Origin: Flavobacteriales bacterium TMED191
GTDB lineage: Bacteria; Bacteroidota; Bacteroidia; Flavobacteriales; TMED113
DNA length: 40,920 nt
Direction of reading: 5' to 3'
Assembly (NCBI GenBank): GCA_002171975.2
Contig: NHIO02000058.1
Location: 1-40,920 of the forward strand
Position numbers and translations under genes: made by a program. This document shows, in pieces, positions 1-9,832 of the stretch; position 1 is the stretch's first letter; each line of letters begins with the position of its first letter. Under the pieces are notes generated by a model. The model was given only the letters and a program-made list of their open reading frames with translations. It was not told where the DNA came from and did not search any database.

Positions 1-49
1 AAATCATGAAAAAACATATTTTTACAAACAAAATAAAACTTTATTCGCA

Positions 50-2296
50 TTGATTAAAAAAATTCTATTATTATTACCCATCTTAATTATTACTTCATGC
101 TATAGTATAAAGCATGCTACACAAGACGATTATATTCTTAAAAGTAATAAAATAAACATTAATCATGCAGATCAAGCACGCATTAAAAATATAACAAAAA
201 AAGAAATTAATTTAATTATAAAACAACAGCCAAATAAGAAAATAATTGGTTTCCTTCCTTTTCATTTATGTTTATACAACATCAGTAATCCTAAAAAAAA
301 CAACTGGTTTAATTCATATTTACGTAAAATAGGAGAACATCCTGTATTATTTGATAATTCGTTAACAGAAAAGAGCATCAATCAAATTAAATCGTATTTA
401 GAAAATAATGGCTATTTTACTGCATCAATAAATAATGAGTTACAATATAAAGGAAACAAAGTAAATGTTTTTTACAACATACATACCGGTGACTCATACA
501 CAATCAATAATGTAAAATATAATACAATTTTCGACAGTGAAATATATAGCTTAATTCAAAAAAAACACCAAAAATATATTATCCAAAAAGGTGACATTTT
601 CACTTATAATAAAGTTAACAATGAACGTATTGAAATAGAAAAATTACTACAAAATAACGGTTATTATAAGTTTTCAAAAGAACTAATCTATGTAGAAGCA
701 GACAGCACAGATAATAAAAAAATTAATTTAAATTTTCGTCTCAAAGAAATTAACATAGATTCATCTTCATATGAAAAATTTTATATTGACAACATCTTTA
801 TTCATCTAAATAGTGCAAACACAAATAATGACACCATAATTAAAGATGATTATTTTTTCATTATACCAAAAAATACTAAATCAGAAATAAAACTAAATAC
901 TATTTGTGAATTAATAGATATTAAGAAAAATAAAAAATACTCCAAAGAGGAAATTGAAAAAACATATAGCAACTTATCTAATCTTTTATTTTTTAAGAAA
1001 ATTGTTATCGAATTTAATGAAAAACAAAACAACAAACTTCATTGTAATATTCAACTCAAAAGCCCTGTTAAAATGTATTACTCAGTTGAAGCTGAAACAA
1101 AACGATCTGCTGATGAGGGTAACCTAGGAATTTCAGGTTATCTTCAATTTGGGAATAGAAATCTATTAAAAGGGGCTGAAAATTTAAACGGTAAAATAAA
1201 ACTATCTCTAGAAAATCGTCAATCAACAATTAATAAAAACGAAAAACTATTTAATACTAGAGAGATATTTTACGAAATGAGTTTACGTGTTCCAAAGTTA
1301 ATTTTACCCAAAATAATAGTAGATAAATTAACTTCTAGCTACCAAATGAACACAAACTTTGTTTTTTCATTAGCACAAAGACAACGCCCAGATTTTTCAA
1401 GTGAAATAATTACTCAAAAATTGGGATACAATTGGAAAAGCTCTAAAAATATTGAACATCAATTAAATTTAATTGAATTAAGTTTTTCTGATATTGGTGA
1501 AATTAATTCTTTTATTGAAAATGAATTAATAGAAAACCCTTATTTAAGTGAACAATTTGAAGATAAGTTTATTCCAGCTACAAACTATATTTTTTCTTTT
1601 AATAATCAAAAAATATACAAACCTATTAACCATACATATATTAAAGCTAAAGCTGAACTAAGTGGTAATTTACTGACTGCAATTGCACCAATCGTAAATT
1701 TTAAAAAAAATGAAAAAAATCAATATATTATTTTTAACAACTCTTTTTCTCAGTATGCAAGAATGGATCTGGATATTAGAAGATATATTATACTAAATAA
1801 GGAAAATGTACTTGTTTTAAGAGGTTTCTATGGGCTAGGGTACTCTTATGGAAATTCCGAAGAACTTCCTATTCAAAAACAGTTTTTTTCAGGCGGAGTA
1901 AATAGTATAAGGGCATGGGAAGCATTTGGCCTTGGACCGGGTTCCAGTACAGATTTAAATAACTACTCTACTGGTGATATTAAATTAGAATTTAATATTG
2001 AATATCGTTTCCCTCTATATAATTCATTAAAATCAGCTGTATTTATTGATGGTGGAAATATTTGGTCAATAAAAAATGACCCCAGAGAAGGAAGTAGATT
2101 TTATTTTAATTCATTTCCAAATCAAATTGCAATTGGAATAGGTGTAGGTTTTAGATATGATTTTGATTTTTTTGTTATACGCCTAGACGTTGCAACACCT
2201 GTTAGAGACCCCATGTTAATGATAAATGATAGATGGATAGAAAATCCATTAAATGGAAATTTTAGATATAATTTAGCCATTGGTTATCCATTTTAA
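50..2296 (+). CDS. tamL: TamL-type BamA/Omp85 outer-membrane lipoprotein
   Basis: Outer-membrane assembly factor of the Omp85 superfamily. In Bacteroidota the TamA equivalent carries a lipid anchor (TamL). The N-terminus is a lipoprotein signal peptide with lipobox ITSC and the lipidated Cys at residue 17. POTRA-like segments follow to about residue 340. The rest is a beta-barrel with the family's C-terminal pattern, including FSGGVNSIRAWE near residue 620, and a terminal Phe (IGYPF). The length, 748 residues, is normal. The start is a TTG, chosen because it sits just before the signal peptide. The frame stays open to the left edge with no ATG or GTG, so a start outside the window cannot be excluded. 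The aldolase gene follows after 16 bases and is probably in the same operon. Family assignment is firm. The TamL rather than BamA label rests on the lipobox. Confidence 0.85.
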   Translation: MIKKILLLLPILIITSCYSIKHATQDDYILKSNKININHADQARIKNITKKEINLIIKQQPNKKIIGFLPFHLCLYNISNPKKNNWFNSYLRKIGEHPVLFDNSLTEKSINQIKSYLENNGYFTASINNELQYKGNKVNVFYNIHTGDSYTINNVKYNTIFDSEIYSLIQKKHQKYIIQKGDIFTYNKVNNERIEIEKLLQNNGYYKFSKELIYVEADSTDNKKINLNFRLKEINIDSSSYEKFYIDNIFIHLNSANTNNDTIIKDDYFFIIPKNTKSEIKLNTICELIDIKKNKKYSKEEIEKTYSNLSNLLFFKKIVIEFNEKQNNKLHCNIQLKSPVKMYYSVEAETKRSADEGNLGISGYLQFGNRNLLKGAENLNGKIKLSLENRQSTINKNEKLFNTREIFYEMSLRVPKLILPKIIVDKLTSSYQMNTNFVFSLAQRQRPDFSSEIITQKLGYNWKSSKNIEHQLNLIELSFSDIGEINSFIENELIENPYLSEQFEDKFIPATNYIFSFNNQKIYKPINHTYIKAKAELSGNLLTAIAPIVNFKKNEKNQYIIFNNSFSQYARMDLDIRRYIILNKENVLVLRGFYGLGYSYGNSEELPIQKQFFSGGVNSIRAWEAFGLGPGSSTDLNNYSTGDIKLEFNIEYRFPLYNSLKSAVFIDGGNIWSIKNDPREGSRFYFNSFPNQIAIGIGVGFRYDFDFFVIRLDVATPVRDPMLMINDRWIENPLNGNFRYNLAIGYPF

Positions 2297-2312
2297 TTTA
2301 AATTTGAAAACT

Positions 2313-3308
2313 ATGAAAGATTTAAAATTAATTGCACAACAAATGACAGCTAGAGGCAAAGGTATTCTTGCTGCAGATGAAAGTACACCAACATGCTCAA
2401 AAAGATTTGAGGCATTAGGCATTGAGAGCACTGATTTAACAAGAAATGAATATAGAAGTAAACTACTACTTTCAGAAAACATTGAAAACTATATAAGTGG
2501 TGTAATACTATTTGATGAAACATTTCATCAAAATATCCAAGGTACTAACACACCAATTCCTAAGTATCTAAAACAAAAAAATATTTTAACTGGTATAAAA
2601 GTTGATACTGGTGCAAAAACACTATCTAATCATAACCCTGAAAAAATAACTGAGGGATTAGATGACCTAAGAGATAGATTAACAAACTATAAGTTAAATG
2701 GTGCTGATTTTGCAAAGTGGAGAGCAGTAATAACAATTGGTGAAAATATTCCGTCTGAAGCATGCCTACATTCAAATGCTCATGCACTTGCTAGATATGC
2801 TTCGCTTTGCCAAGAAAATGATATTGTACCAATAGTTGAACCTGAAGTATTAATGGATGGAGCACATGGAATAGAAAAATGCTTTCATACAACTGAAAAA
2901 GCTTTAAAAGAGGTTTTTAATGCATTAAAACTGCTAAATGTTGACTTGGAAGCAATTGTACTTAAACCAAACATGGTGCTTCCTGGTAATTCATCGAATG
3001 AAAGGATAGAAGATAGTCAAATTGTAAAAATGACATTTGATGCACTTAAAAAAAATGTTCCTAAAGAAGTACCTGGTATTGCTTTTCTATCTGGAGGCCA
3101 AAACAGTGATAAAGCTGCAGAAAGATTAAATTTACTAAATCAACTGTACCCCAATAAAGACTGGAATTTAACATTTTCTTACGGAAGAGCCTTACAACAA
3201 GATGCATTATTTTGCTTTTCAAAAGGTGATGTTTTAGGCCTGCAAAAAGCACTTTTAAAACGAGCTAAAATGAATCATCTTGCTTCAATAGGGCAATTAT
3301 TTAATTAA
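2313..3308 (+). CDS. Class I fructose-bisphosphate aldolase
   Basis: Cytosolic glycolytic and gluconeogenic enzyme that splits fructose 1,6-bisphosphate into glyceraldehyde 3-phosphate and dihydroxyacetone phosphate through a Schiff base. It is the eukaryote-like class I type of 331 residues. Active-site residues are visible: Lys135 in ADFAKWR, Glu176 in IVPIVEPE, and the Schiff-base Lys218 in IVLKPNMVLPG. An in-frame upstream ATG at 2280 would overlap tamL and add 11 residues unlike the family. The ATG at 2313 gives the expected N-terminus MKDLKLIAQQM. It lies between tamL and accD with short gaps, which suggests one transcript. Confidence 0.95.
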   Translation: MKDLKLIAQQMTARGKGILAADESTPTCSKRFEALGIESTDLTRNEYRSKLLLSENIENYISGVILFDETFHQNIQGTNTPIPKYLKQKNILTGIKVDTGAKTLSNHNPEKITEGLDDLRDRLTNYKLNGADFAKWRAVITIGENIPSEACLHSNAHALARYASLCQENDIVPIVEPEVLMDGAHGIEKCFHTTEKALKEVFNALKLLNVDLEAIVLKPNMVLPGNSSNERIEDSQIVKMTFDALKKNVPKEVPGIAFLSGGQNSDKAAERLNLLNQLYPNKDWNLTFSYGRALQQDALFCFSKGDVLGLQKALLKRAKMNHLASIGQLFN

Positions 3309-3313
3309 ATAAT

Positions 3314-4159
3314 ATGGGTTGGTTTAAAAGAAAAAATCAAGGAATTTTTACAGAAAGTAAAGATAAAAAGGACATTCCAAAAGGTCTATGGTATAAATGT
3401 CCCCAGTGTAAAAAACTTACTCCAAAAGAAGAGCATAAAAAGAATTACTGGGTATGTACTAATTGTGATTATCACTCGAGAATAAATAGCCATCAATATT
3501 TCGGAATACTTTTTGATAATCAAAAATATAAAGAAATCAATACAAACCTAACTGCTCTCGACCCTCTTGCATTCAAAGATACTAAAAGCTATACTGACAG
3601 GTTAGATAAAGCATACGAAACAACAAACTTTAAAGAAGCAATCAGTACTGCATATGGAAAAATAGAGGGTAAGAATATTGCAATTGCATCAATGAATTTT
3701 GAATTTATTGGAGGCTCTATTAGTTCAGCTGTTGGGGAAAAAATATGTCGTCTTATACAATTAGCTATTAAGAAAAAAATGCCACTTTTAATCATCTCTA
3801 AATCTGGTGGAGCAAGAATGATGGAAGCTGCCTTCTCTCTCATGCAATTAGCTAAAACATCAGGACATTTAAGTTTATTAAGTCAAGAAAAAATTCCTTA
3901 TATATCATTGCTTACTGATCCTACTTTTGGAGGAGCAACTGCATCATTTTCCATGCTAGGTGACATTAATATTGCAGAACCTAATGCACTAATTGGTTTT
4001 GCTGGTCCAAGAGTAATTAAAGAAACAATTGGAAAAGACCTCCCAGATGGTTTTCAAAAGTCTGAATTTTTACTAGAAAAAGGATTTTTAGACTTTATTG
4101 TTCATCGAAAAGAATTACAGAATAAAATCTCAAACTTTATTAATCTAGTATATTATTGA
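3314..4159 (+). CDS. accD: Acetyl-CoA carboxylase carboxyltransferase subunit beta
   Basis: Beta subunit of the carboxyltransferase that moves CO2 from carboxybiotin to acetyl-CoA, the first committed step of fatty-acid synthesis. The N-terminal zinc finger is complete, with Cys29, Cys32, Cys48 and Cys51 (CPQC and CTNC pairs). The crotonase-like core follows, with SGGARMMEAAFSLMQ and the FGGATASFSMLGD loop. At 281 residues it has the usual length. It starts 5 bases after the aldolase stop and closes the tamL-aldolase-accD run. The alpha subunit accA is not in this window. The biotin ligase that would load the carboxyl carrier is at 26.7-27.4 kb. Confidence 0.96.
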   Translation: MGWFKRKNQGIFTESKDKKDIPKGLWYKCPQCKKLTPKEEHKKNYWVCTNCDYHSRINSHQYFGILFDNQKYKEINTNLTALDPLAFKDTKSYTDRLDKAYETTNFKEAISTAYGKIEGKNIAIASMNFEFIGGSISSAVGEKICRLIQLAIKKKMPLLIISKSGGARMMEAAFSLMQLAKTSGHLSLLSQEKIPYISLLTDPTFGGATASFSMLGDINIAEPNALIGFAGPRVIKETIGKDLPDGFQKSEFLLEKGFLDFIVHRKELQNKISNFINLVYY

Positions 4160-4190
4160 TGAAAACCATTTATTCAAGAAAAATAAATAC

Positions 4191-4198
4191 TATATTTG
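4191..4198 (+). promoter_or_regulatory. Bacteroidota -7 box TATATTTG upstream of rpsO
   Basis: TATATTTG matches the Bacteroidota -7 consensus TAnnTTTG exactly. It lies 25 bases before the rpsO ATG, in the 64-base gap after accD, and would give a leader of about 20 bases. A clear -33 TTG was not seen. It suggests rpsO, and perhaps pnp, is transcribed independently of accD. Confidence 0.6.
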
Positions 4199-4223
4199 CA
4201 CTTCAAAAAAAGAAAACATAAAT

Positions 4224-4493
4224 ATGTATTTAGATTCTAAAAAGAAACAAGCTATTTTTAAAAAACATGGTTCATCTGAAAAGGACACTGGCAAATCTGA
4301 GAGTCAAATTGCCATTTTTACTGAACGTATCAATCATCTAACTGATTATTTAAAAGACAACAAAAAAGATAACAACACTAAAAGATCTTTAGTATTATTA
4401 GTAGGAAAAAGACGACGAATGCTAGAATATTTAAAGAAAAAAGATATCGAAAGATATCGATCAATCGTTAAAATGCTGAAATTAAGAAAATAA
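4224..4493 (+). CDS. rpsO: 30S ribosomal protein S15
   Basis: Small-subunit protein that binds the central domain of 16S rRNA early in assembly. The 89 residues match the usual bacterial length. Family motifs are present: the GSSEKDTGKSESQIAIFTER region near the N-terminus, then LVGKRRRMLEYLKKKD and a C-terminal YRSIVKMLKLRK. It has its own promoter box and is followed 40 bases later by pnp. The rpsO-pnp order is widespread in bacteria. Confidence 0.98.
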   Translation: MYLDSKKKQAIFKKHGSSEKDTGKSESQIAIFTERINHLTDYLKDNKKDNNTKRSLVLLVGKRRRMLEYLKKKDIERYRSIVKMLKLRK

Positions 4494-4533
4494 TTCAGCT
4501 ATATACTACTTATAAATAAATACTGAAAAATTA

Positions 4534-6645
4534 ATGAAACCAGAACTTAAAAAAGTAACTATCTCACTAGATAATGATCGAGATATTACTATCGAAACAG
4601 GCTTATTAGCAAAACAAGCACATGGATCATGTGTAGTTAGAATGGGTGATACAATGATACTTGCAACAGTAGTATCTGATAAAAAAGAAAAAGATGTAGA
4701 TTTTCTTCCGCTAAGTGTTGATTATAGAGAAAAATTTGCTGCTGACGGTAGATTTCCCGGTGGATTTCTAAAAAGAGAAGCAAGACCGTCAGATCAAGAA
4801 ATTTTAGGCATGAGATTGGTAGATAGAGTTCTACGCCCATTGTTTCCTAAAAATTACCACTTTGAAACTCAAATCATGATTCAACTTATGTCTCATGATA
4901 AAAATGTTGACCCATATGCCTTATTAGGTTTAGCTGCATCAACTGCATTGACATTATCGGATATCCCGTTTGAAGGGCCTATATCTGAAACACGTGTTGG
5001 AAGAATTAACGGAAACTTTATTGCCAACCCATCACCTGAGCAACTTGAAGAGTCGGATATTGACTTAATGATAGGAGCATCGGTAGACTCTGTTGTTATG
5101 GTAGAAGGAGAAATGAAAGAGATTTCAGAAAATGAAATGATTGAAGCTATAAAATTTGGACATGAAGCAATCAAAATTCAGTGTAATTCGCAACTTGAAC
5201 TTTCTAATCTTTTGGGAACAAATGAAAAAAGAGCAGTCGAAACAGTAGAATCAACTCCAATTGCTAAAAAAGTAAGCGACTTATGTTATGAAGAAATCTA
5301 TGGGATTGCTAGCAAAAAAACCACAAAAAAAGAACGTTCAAATTTAATTGAACAACTAAAAGAAAAATTAATGTCAAATTTTTCTGAAGAAGAACTTGAA
5401 GAACACAGTTCAGATATTTCAAAAGAATTTTACACAACTCAAAAAGATGCTATAAGAAATTTTATTCTTGATACACACAACAGGTTAGATGGAAGAAAAA
5501 CTGATGAAATTAGACCCATCTGGTGTGAAGTGGACTATTTACCAAAAACTCATGGGTCAGCAGTTTTTACAAGAGGAGAGACACAATCACTGACAACTGT
5601 CACATTAGGAACATCGCTTGACGAGAACAGACTTGATACGGTTACCCGGCAAGGTGCTGAAAAATTTTATTTACATTATAATTTTCCACCATTTTCTACA
5701 GGAGAGGCAAGAATGAAATTCAATGTCAGTAGAAGAGAGATTGGCCATGGAAATTTAGCACAAAGAGCATTAAAAGATATGATTAATGATTCAAACCCTT
5801 ATACAATTAGAGTCGTCTCTGAAATACTTGAGTCTAACGGATCTTCATCAATGGCAACTGTTTGTGCTGGAACATTGGCTTTAATGGATGCAGGTGTCAA
5901 TATTACTAGACCGGTTTCGGGTATTGCGATGGGACTTATTACCAATGAGGATAACTCAAAATATGCAATACTTTCTGATATATTGGGTGATGAAGATTTT
6001 TTAGGAGACATGGACTTTAAAGTTACGGGTACAACTGAGGGAATCACAGCCTGTCAAATGGACATGAAAGTAAAAGGTCTGCCATATAATATTTTAGAGG
6101 AAGCACTTAATCAATCAAAAGCAGGAAGATTACATATATTAGAAGAAATGTTAAAAACACTTTCAACTAGTAGAGAAACTCCTAAAGAACATTCTCCAAA
6201 AATGGTTACAATGACAATACCAAAAGATATGATTGGAGGTGTAATTGGGCCTGGCGGAAAAGTTATACAAAAGATGCAAGAAACTACAGAGACAACAATC
6301 ACAATAAATGAGGAAGATAATGTTGGTATCGTAGAAATACTTGGAGTTAATTCTGAAGGGATAAAAAATGCACAAGAAAAAATTAAAGAAATTTGTTTTA
6401 TTCCTGAAGTTGGTACTGTGTATAAAGGAATTGTAAAGTCTATTCAACCATATGGCGCATTCGTTGAAATTAAAAAGGGTACAGATGGTCTATTACATAT
6501 ATCTGAAATTGCCTGGAAAAGACTTGAAAAAGTTGAAGAGGTGTTAAAAGAAGGAGATGCGATAGACGTTAAATTGGTCAGTATCGATCCTAAAAACGGA
6601 AAAATGAAATTATCGAGAAAAGTATTATTAGAAAAGCCAGAATAA
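4534..6645 (+). CDS. pnp: Polyribonucleotide nucleotidyltransferase (PNPase)
   Basis: 3'-to-5' phosphorolytic exoribonuclease of mRNA turnover. Two RNase PH domains fill about residues 1-230 and 310-550, with an alpha-helical linker between them. A KH domain follows (GXXG loop IGPGGK near residues 569-574), then a C-terminal S1 RNA-binding domain from about residue 627 ([20 protein letters not shown]). The first core has the family motif [21 protein letters not shown]. At 703 residues it is complete. The gap to rpsO is 40 bases, and rpoD follows after 26 bases. Confidence 0.97.
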   Translation: MKPELKKVTISLDNDRDITIETGLLAKQAHGSCVVRMGDTMILATVVSDKKEKDVDFLPLSVDYREKFAADGRFPGGFLKREARPSDQEILGMRLVDRVLRPLFPKNYHFETQIMIQLMSHDKNVDPYALLGLAASTALTLSDIPFEGPISETRVGRINGNFIANPSPEQLEESDIDLMIGASVDSVVMVEGEMKEISENEMIEAIKFGHEAIKIQCNSQLELSNLLGTNEKRAVETVESTPIAKKVSDLCYEEIYGIASKKTTKKERSNLIEQLKEKLMSNFSEEELEEHSSDISKEFYTTQKDAIRNFILDTHNRLDGRKTDEIRPIWCEVDYLPKTHGSAVFTRGETQSLTTVTLGTSLDENRLDTVTRQGAEKFYLHYNFPPFSTGEARMKFNVSRREIGHGNLAQRALKDMINDSNPYTIRVVSEILESNGSSSMATVCAGTLALMDAGVNITRPVSGIAMGLITNEDNSKYAILSDILGDEDFLGDMDFKVTGTTEGITACQMDMKVKGLPYNILEEALNQSKAGRLHILEEMLKTLSTSRETPKEHSPKMVTMTIPKDMIGGVIGPGGKVIQKMQETTETTITINEEDNVGIVEILGVNSEGIKNAQEKIKEICFIPEVGTVYKGIVKSIQPYGAFVEIKKGTDGLLHISEIAWKRLEKVEEVLKEGDAIDVKLVSIDPKNGKMKLSRKVLLEKPE

Positions 6646-6671
6646 ATCTTACTTTAATAATTTTTTGAAAT

Positions 6672-7535
6672 ATGAGACAATTAAAAATAACAAAACAGGT
6701 AACAAACAGAGAAACTGCATCACTGGATAAATATTTACAAGAAATTGGTAAAGTAGATTTAATTTCAGCTGATGAAGAAGTTACATTGGCAAAAAAAATA
6801 AAAGAGGGTGATGAAATAGCCCTTGAAAAACTAACAAAAGCTAATTTAAGATTTGTTGTATCTGTTGCTAAACAATATCAAAATCAAGGACTATCACTAC
6901 CAGACTTAATTAATGAAGGTAATTTAGGTCTAATTAAAGCAGCAAAAAGGTTTGATGAAACACGTGGTTTTAAATTCATTTCATATGCTGTTTGGTGGAT
7001 AAGACAATCAATCTTACAAGCACTAGCAGAACAATCAAGAATTGTCAGACTTCCATTAAATAAAATTGGGTCTATTAACAAAATAAATAAAACATATGCA
7101 TCACTAGAACAAAGATATGAGAGAGAACCTTCCGCAGATGAAATTGCTAATGTTTTAGAAATTAGTGCTAATGATGTTAGAGAATCACAAAGAAACTCAG
7201 GTAGACATATCTCTATGGACGCACCGTTAGTTGATGGAGAGGATAGTAACTTATATGACGTAATAATGAGCGGAGAAAGTCCAAATCCAGATGACAGTCT
7301 GATTAATGATTCATTACGCACAGAAATTGAAAGATCACTAACTACTCTTACAGACAGAGAGGCTGATGTTATTAGACTTTATTTTGGATTAGGAAGTAAA
7401 CACGCAATGACACTAGAAGAAATTGGAGAAAAATTTGATTTAACTAGAGAACGTGTTAGACAAATAAAAGAAAAAGGAATACGAAGATTAAAACATACAT
7501 CTAGAAGTAAAATTTTAAAAACATATCTTGGCTAA
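6672..7535 (+). CDS. rpoD: Primary sigma factor RpoD, Bacteroidota type
   Basis: Main sigma factor of RNA polymerase. Bacteroidota RpoD is short (about 286-287 residues) and lacks the long region 1.1 of proteobacterial sigma-70. This protein has that form, with the characteristic start [20 protein letters not shown]. Region 2 is seen at about residues 58-128 ([18 protein letters not shown]), region 3 next, and the region 4 helix-turn-helix near residues 237-275 ([20 protein letters not shown]). This sigma recognises the TAnnTTTG boxes marked elsewhere in the window. The stop is 4 bases before the rpe ATG. Confidence 0.97.
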   Translation: MRQLKITKQVTNRETASLDKYLQEIGKVDLISADEEVTLAKKIKEGDEIALEKLTKANLRFVVSVAKQYQNQGLSLPDLINEGNLGLIKAAKRFDETRGFKFISYAVWWIRQSILQALAEQSRIVRLPLNKIGSINKINKTYASLEQRYEREPSADEIANVLEISANDVRESQRNSGRHISMDAPLVDGEDSNLYDVIMSGESPNPDDSLINDSLRTEIERSLTTLTDREADVIRLYFGLGSKHAMTLEEIGEKFDLTRERVRQIKEKGIRRLKHTSRSKILKTYLG

Positions 7536-7539
7536 GATT

Positions 7540-8196
7540 ATGAATCATTTGATTGCACCATCAATGCTTGCCTCTGATTTTGGAAATTTAAAATCAGATG
7601 TAATGATGGTAAACCAAAGTTCTGCTGATTGGTTCCATCTTGATGTAATGGATGGAGTATTTGTTCCTAATATATCATTTGGGCTGCCAATAATCAAATC
7701 TATTGCTAAACATGCTCAAAAACCGCTAGATGTTCACCTCATGATTATAAATCCTGAAAAATACATAGATGACTTTCAAAAGGCAGGAGCAAATATTTTG
7801 ACAGTCCATTATGAAGCATGTAATCATTTACATAGGACTATACAAGAAATTAAATCTAACAACATGAAAGCTGGAGTAGCTATCAACCCTCACACACCAG
7901 TTAACCTTTTAACAAATATCATTCATGAAGTAGATTTAATATGTATAATGAGTGTCAATCCTGGATTTGGCGGGCAAAAATTCATTGAAGGAACATACAA
8001 AAAACTTCGTCAACTAGTAAATATTAAACAATCTGAAAAGGCAAATTTTTTAATTGAAATAGACGGAGGCGTAAACAATGAAAATTCAAAAAAGCTGACT
8101 CAATATGGAGCAGATGTTTTAGTTGCAGGAAGTAGTATCTTTAAGTCTAAAGACCCAAAACATACAATACAATTAATGAAAGATCAAACTATGTAA
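7540..8196 (+). CDS. rpe: Ribulose-phosphate 3-epimerase
   Basis: Interconverts ribulose 5-phosphate and xylulose 5-phosphate in the pentose phosphate pathway. It is a TIM barrel of 218 residues with the expected motifs: FHLDVMDGVFVPN (metal ligands His33 and Asp35), DVHLMI, SVNPGFGGQKF and EIDGGVN. A TTG at 7528, inside the end of rpoD, would add four residues. The ATG at 7540 is preferred because MNHLIAPSMLASDF matches the family N-terminus. The 3' end overlaps the convergent dehydrogenase gene by 13 bases. Confidence 0.96.
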   Translation: MNHLIAPSMLASDFGNLKSDVMMVNQSSADWFHLDVMDGVFVPNISFGLPIIKSIAKHAQKPLDVHLMIINPEKYIDDFQKAGANILTVHYEACNHLHRTIQEIKSNNMKAGVAINPHTPVNLLTNIIHEVDLICIMSVNPGFGGQKFIEGTYKKLRQLVNIKQSEKANFLIEIDGGVNNENSKKLTQYGADVLVAGSSIFKSKDPKHTIQLMKDQTM

Positions 8197-9374
8197 TCTG
8201 ATAAATAATTAAATCTTTCAGATAAATTACCATCTTTTGCAATCGTCCCTCGTGAAATTATTTCTCCATTTGAAAGTAAATCAGGCAGAACCTTTTCCAC
8301 AAAGACAGATCCGAAATCAATAGATGCATCTTTCGGCAAAGAACATGGTAAATTATCAACAGCCATAACAGCAATTACATCATTATTATATATATCATCC
8401 TCCAGACCTGTAATACTATTATATCCATACACAGGTTGATTTATTGTAGATGGACGAATTGTAGAAGCAATTGGACCACTAATATCACAACTAATATCTC
8501 CAATTATCCTAAGCTTTTTATTTTCTTCTAATTCTTTTTTAGATAACAAAAAAGGATTGTTAGGTGCATGATAATGACCTGTAATTAACATATTAGAATG
8601 AATAGCAAAATCATTAAGACAGGATTTATATTTATCAGGATATTTATAAAAATTACTCTTTTCAAATACCATTTGACCCTTTTTCTTATAATAGTCAGAT
8701 GGCAACAACTGAGTATATACTGGACAATTGAAGTCCATATTAATGAAATCATTTTTAGAGACTTTTTTAATATTCAAAATTTCTAAAATTTCTTGTACAC
8801 CTTGTGAGACACGACCGTCACCCGTTAATAAAATTTTAAAATTAGATGGTAATTTAACATTAAGTAACTGAGCATCTAATTGAATTTTACTATCTAATGT
8901 ATGTGCATAGGGTAATGTATATTTTTTTGTTTTTCGTCCATGAGTTAAAAAAGTATTATAAGCTCCAACTATACCCGCATATCTTCCAAATCCTATTACT
9001 CGCTTAAGATTATTATACACTAGTGTTTCATAATCAATTAGCTGAATATTTTTTGCTATGATTTGCTTTAACAGCTCCTGATTATATGGTTGTTTTTTAA
9101 TTGTGTGGGAGAAAAAGAAAAAAACTTTATTGTCTAATAACATTTCAATAGGTACCTCTTTAACACCTAAAATAATGTCACAAAATGATAAATCACTAAC
9201 AATTTCAATTCCATTTTTAATATACTCTTCATCAGAAAAACATCTTATTTCACTTGATTGAACATAAAGAGAAACAGATGAATACTTATGTGAAATATAT
9301 TTACACTGCTCAGGTGATAAAGGCACTCTCTTATCGGGGGGATTCTTTCCTTCTTTAATAATTCCTATATTCAT
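8184..9374 (-). CDS. Alanine dehydrogenase/saccharopine dehydrogenase (lysine-forming)-like oxidoreductase
   Basis: NAD(P)-dependent oxidoreductase with the AlaDH/PNT N-terminal fold. Seen: N-terminus MNIGIIKEGKNPPDKRVPLS, Lys72 in GVKEVP and His90 in FFSHTIKK. These correspond to the catalytic Lys and His of lysine-forming saccharopine dehydrogenases. Further on are FGRYAGIVGAYN and DISCDISGPI. A Rossmann-type segment lies around residues 180-205 (KILLTGDGRVSQGVQEIL). The 396-residue length fits the Bacteroidota family usually labelled alanine dehydrogenase or NAD(P)-dependent oxidoreductase. Substrate cannot be decided from sequence; saccharopine or a related opine is possible. It has its own promoter box and is divergent from ssrA. 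Confidence 0.8.
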   Translation of the reverse strand: MNIGIIKEGKNPPDKRVPLSPEQCKYISHKYSSVSLYVQSSEIRCFSDEEYIKNGIEIVSDLSFCDIILGVKEVPIEMLLDNKVFFFFSHTIKKQPYNQELLKQIIAKNIQLIDYETLVYNNLKRVIGFGRYAGIVGAYNTFLTHGRKTKKYTLPYAHTLDSKIQLDAQLLNVKLPSNFKILLTGDGRVSQGVQEILEILNIKKVSKNDFINMDFNCPVYTQLLPSDYYKKKGQMVFEKSNFYKYPDKYKSCLNDFAIHSNMLITGHYHAPNNPFLLSKKELEENKKLRIIGDISCDISGPIASTIRPSTINQPVYGYNSITGLEDDIYNNDVIAVMAVDNLPCSLPKDASIDFGSVFVEKVLPDLLSNGEIISRGTIAKDGNLSERFNYLSDYIV

Positions 9375-9392
9375 TTTATTTTTTTATCTATA

Positions 9393-9400
9393 CAAAATTA
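9393..9400 (-). promoter_or_regulatory. -7 box TAATTTTG for the dehydrogenase gene
   Basis: On the minus strand TAATTTTG matches TAnnTTTG. It sits 18 bases before the dehydrogenase ATG at 9374, giving a leader of about 12 bases. It lies back to back with the ssrA promoter box, so the two genes share a short divergent control region. Confidence 0.55.
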
Positions 9401-9422
9401 TAAAATTATGAAGTATTGTGTG

Positions 9423-9430
9423 TAAATTTG
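9423..9430 (+). promoter_or_regulatory. -7 box TAAATTTG for ssrA
   Basis: TAAATTTG matches the Bacteroidota -7 consensus and lies 23 bases before the mature tmRNA 5' end at 9454. This leaves about 18 bases of 5' leader to be removed, presumably by RNase P. Confidence 0.6.
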
Positions 9431-9453
9431 TACTTTATGTTCTTTGAATAAAT

Positions 9454-9809
9454 GGGGATGACCGGATTTGACAGCAAGTCCAATAAAATACTAAGCATGT
9501 CGAGATTTCATATACTTGCTCGAAATAAAGTATATAAAATTTTTAAATGGCGAAAATAATTACGCTTTAGCTGCTTAATAATATATTAAATAGCTTTTGT
9601 TCCTTTTTAGGTATGTTCAACACCTAAAAAACGAACATCATAAAGTTGAACTAGCCTTAAAGTAACCTGGACTTTAAAGTAAAAATTACAGGATAAGGTG
9701 CATTTTGGTTGTGTTATAGCAGAATGTACACGAAAATCAAATAACACTAAACATGTAGAAATTTATTTTATTTCTTGTTTGGACCAGGGTTCGATTCCCT
9801 GCATCTCCA
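9454..9809 (+). ncRNA. ssrA: Transfer-messenger RNA (tmRNA)
   Basis: Rescues stalled ribosomes by acting first as an alanyl-tRNA and then as a short mRNA. The tRNA-like ends are clear. GGGGATG (9454-9460) pairs with CATCTCC (9802-9808) through one G-U pair. The T arm is CAGGG-TTCGATT-CCCTG (9785-9801), and the discriminator is A at 9809. CCA is not encoded (the next bases are CAA), so it must be added enzymatically. The mRNA-like part encodes the tag at 9549-9578. Several inverted repeats between the tag and the T arm fit the usual pseudoknots, but I did not fold them. The mature length is about 356 bases. The protein partner smpB is not in the window. Confidence 0.96.
9549..9578 (+). other. 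tmRNA proteolysis-tag reading frame
   Basis: Resume codon GGC, then the frame reads GENNYALAA followed by two TAA stops. With the tRNA-borne Ala the appended tag is A-GENNYALAA. The ALAA end is the signal recognised by ClpXP-type proteases. The tag is of the type known from other Bacteroidota tmRNAs. Confidence 0.93.
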
Positions 9810-9832
9810 CAATTAAAATAAACTATTAATTG
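9810..9832. terminator. Possible terminator between ssrA and the convergent dehydrogenase
   Basis: CAATTAA (9810-9816) and TTAATTG (9826-9832) form a 7-bp stem with a 9-base loop, followed by a T-rich run (ATTTTTAAATATTTTT). It begins one base after tmRNA and includes the stop codon of the minus-strand gene. The stem is weak and almost all A-T, so this is tentative. Confidence 0.35.

Noticed and set aside
1..53. Possible 3' end of an upstream gene (frame ending TGA at 51-53).
   Set aside because: Only about 16 codons are inside the window and nothing recognisable is encoded, so it cannot be called.
6884..7321. 145-codon open frame antisense to rpoD.
   Set aside because: Lies wholly within a well-supported gene; no family pattern and typical of antisense frames in AT-rich coding DNA.
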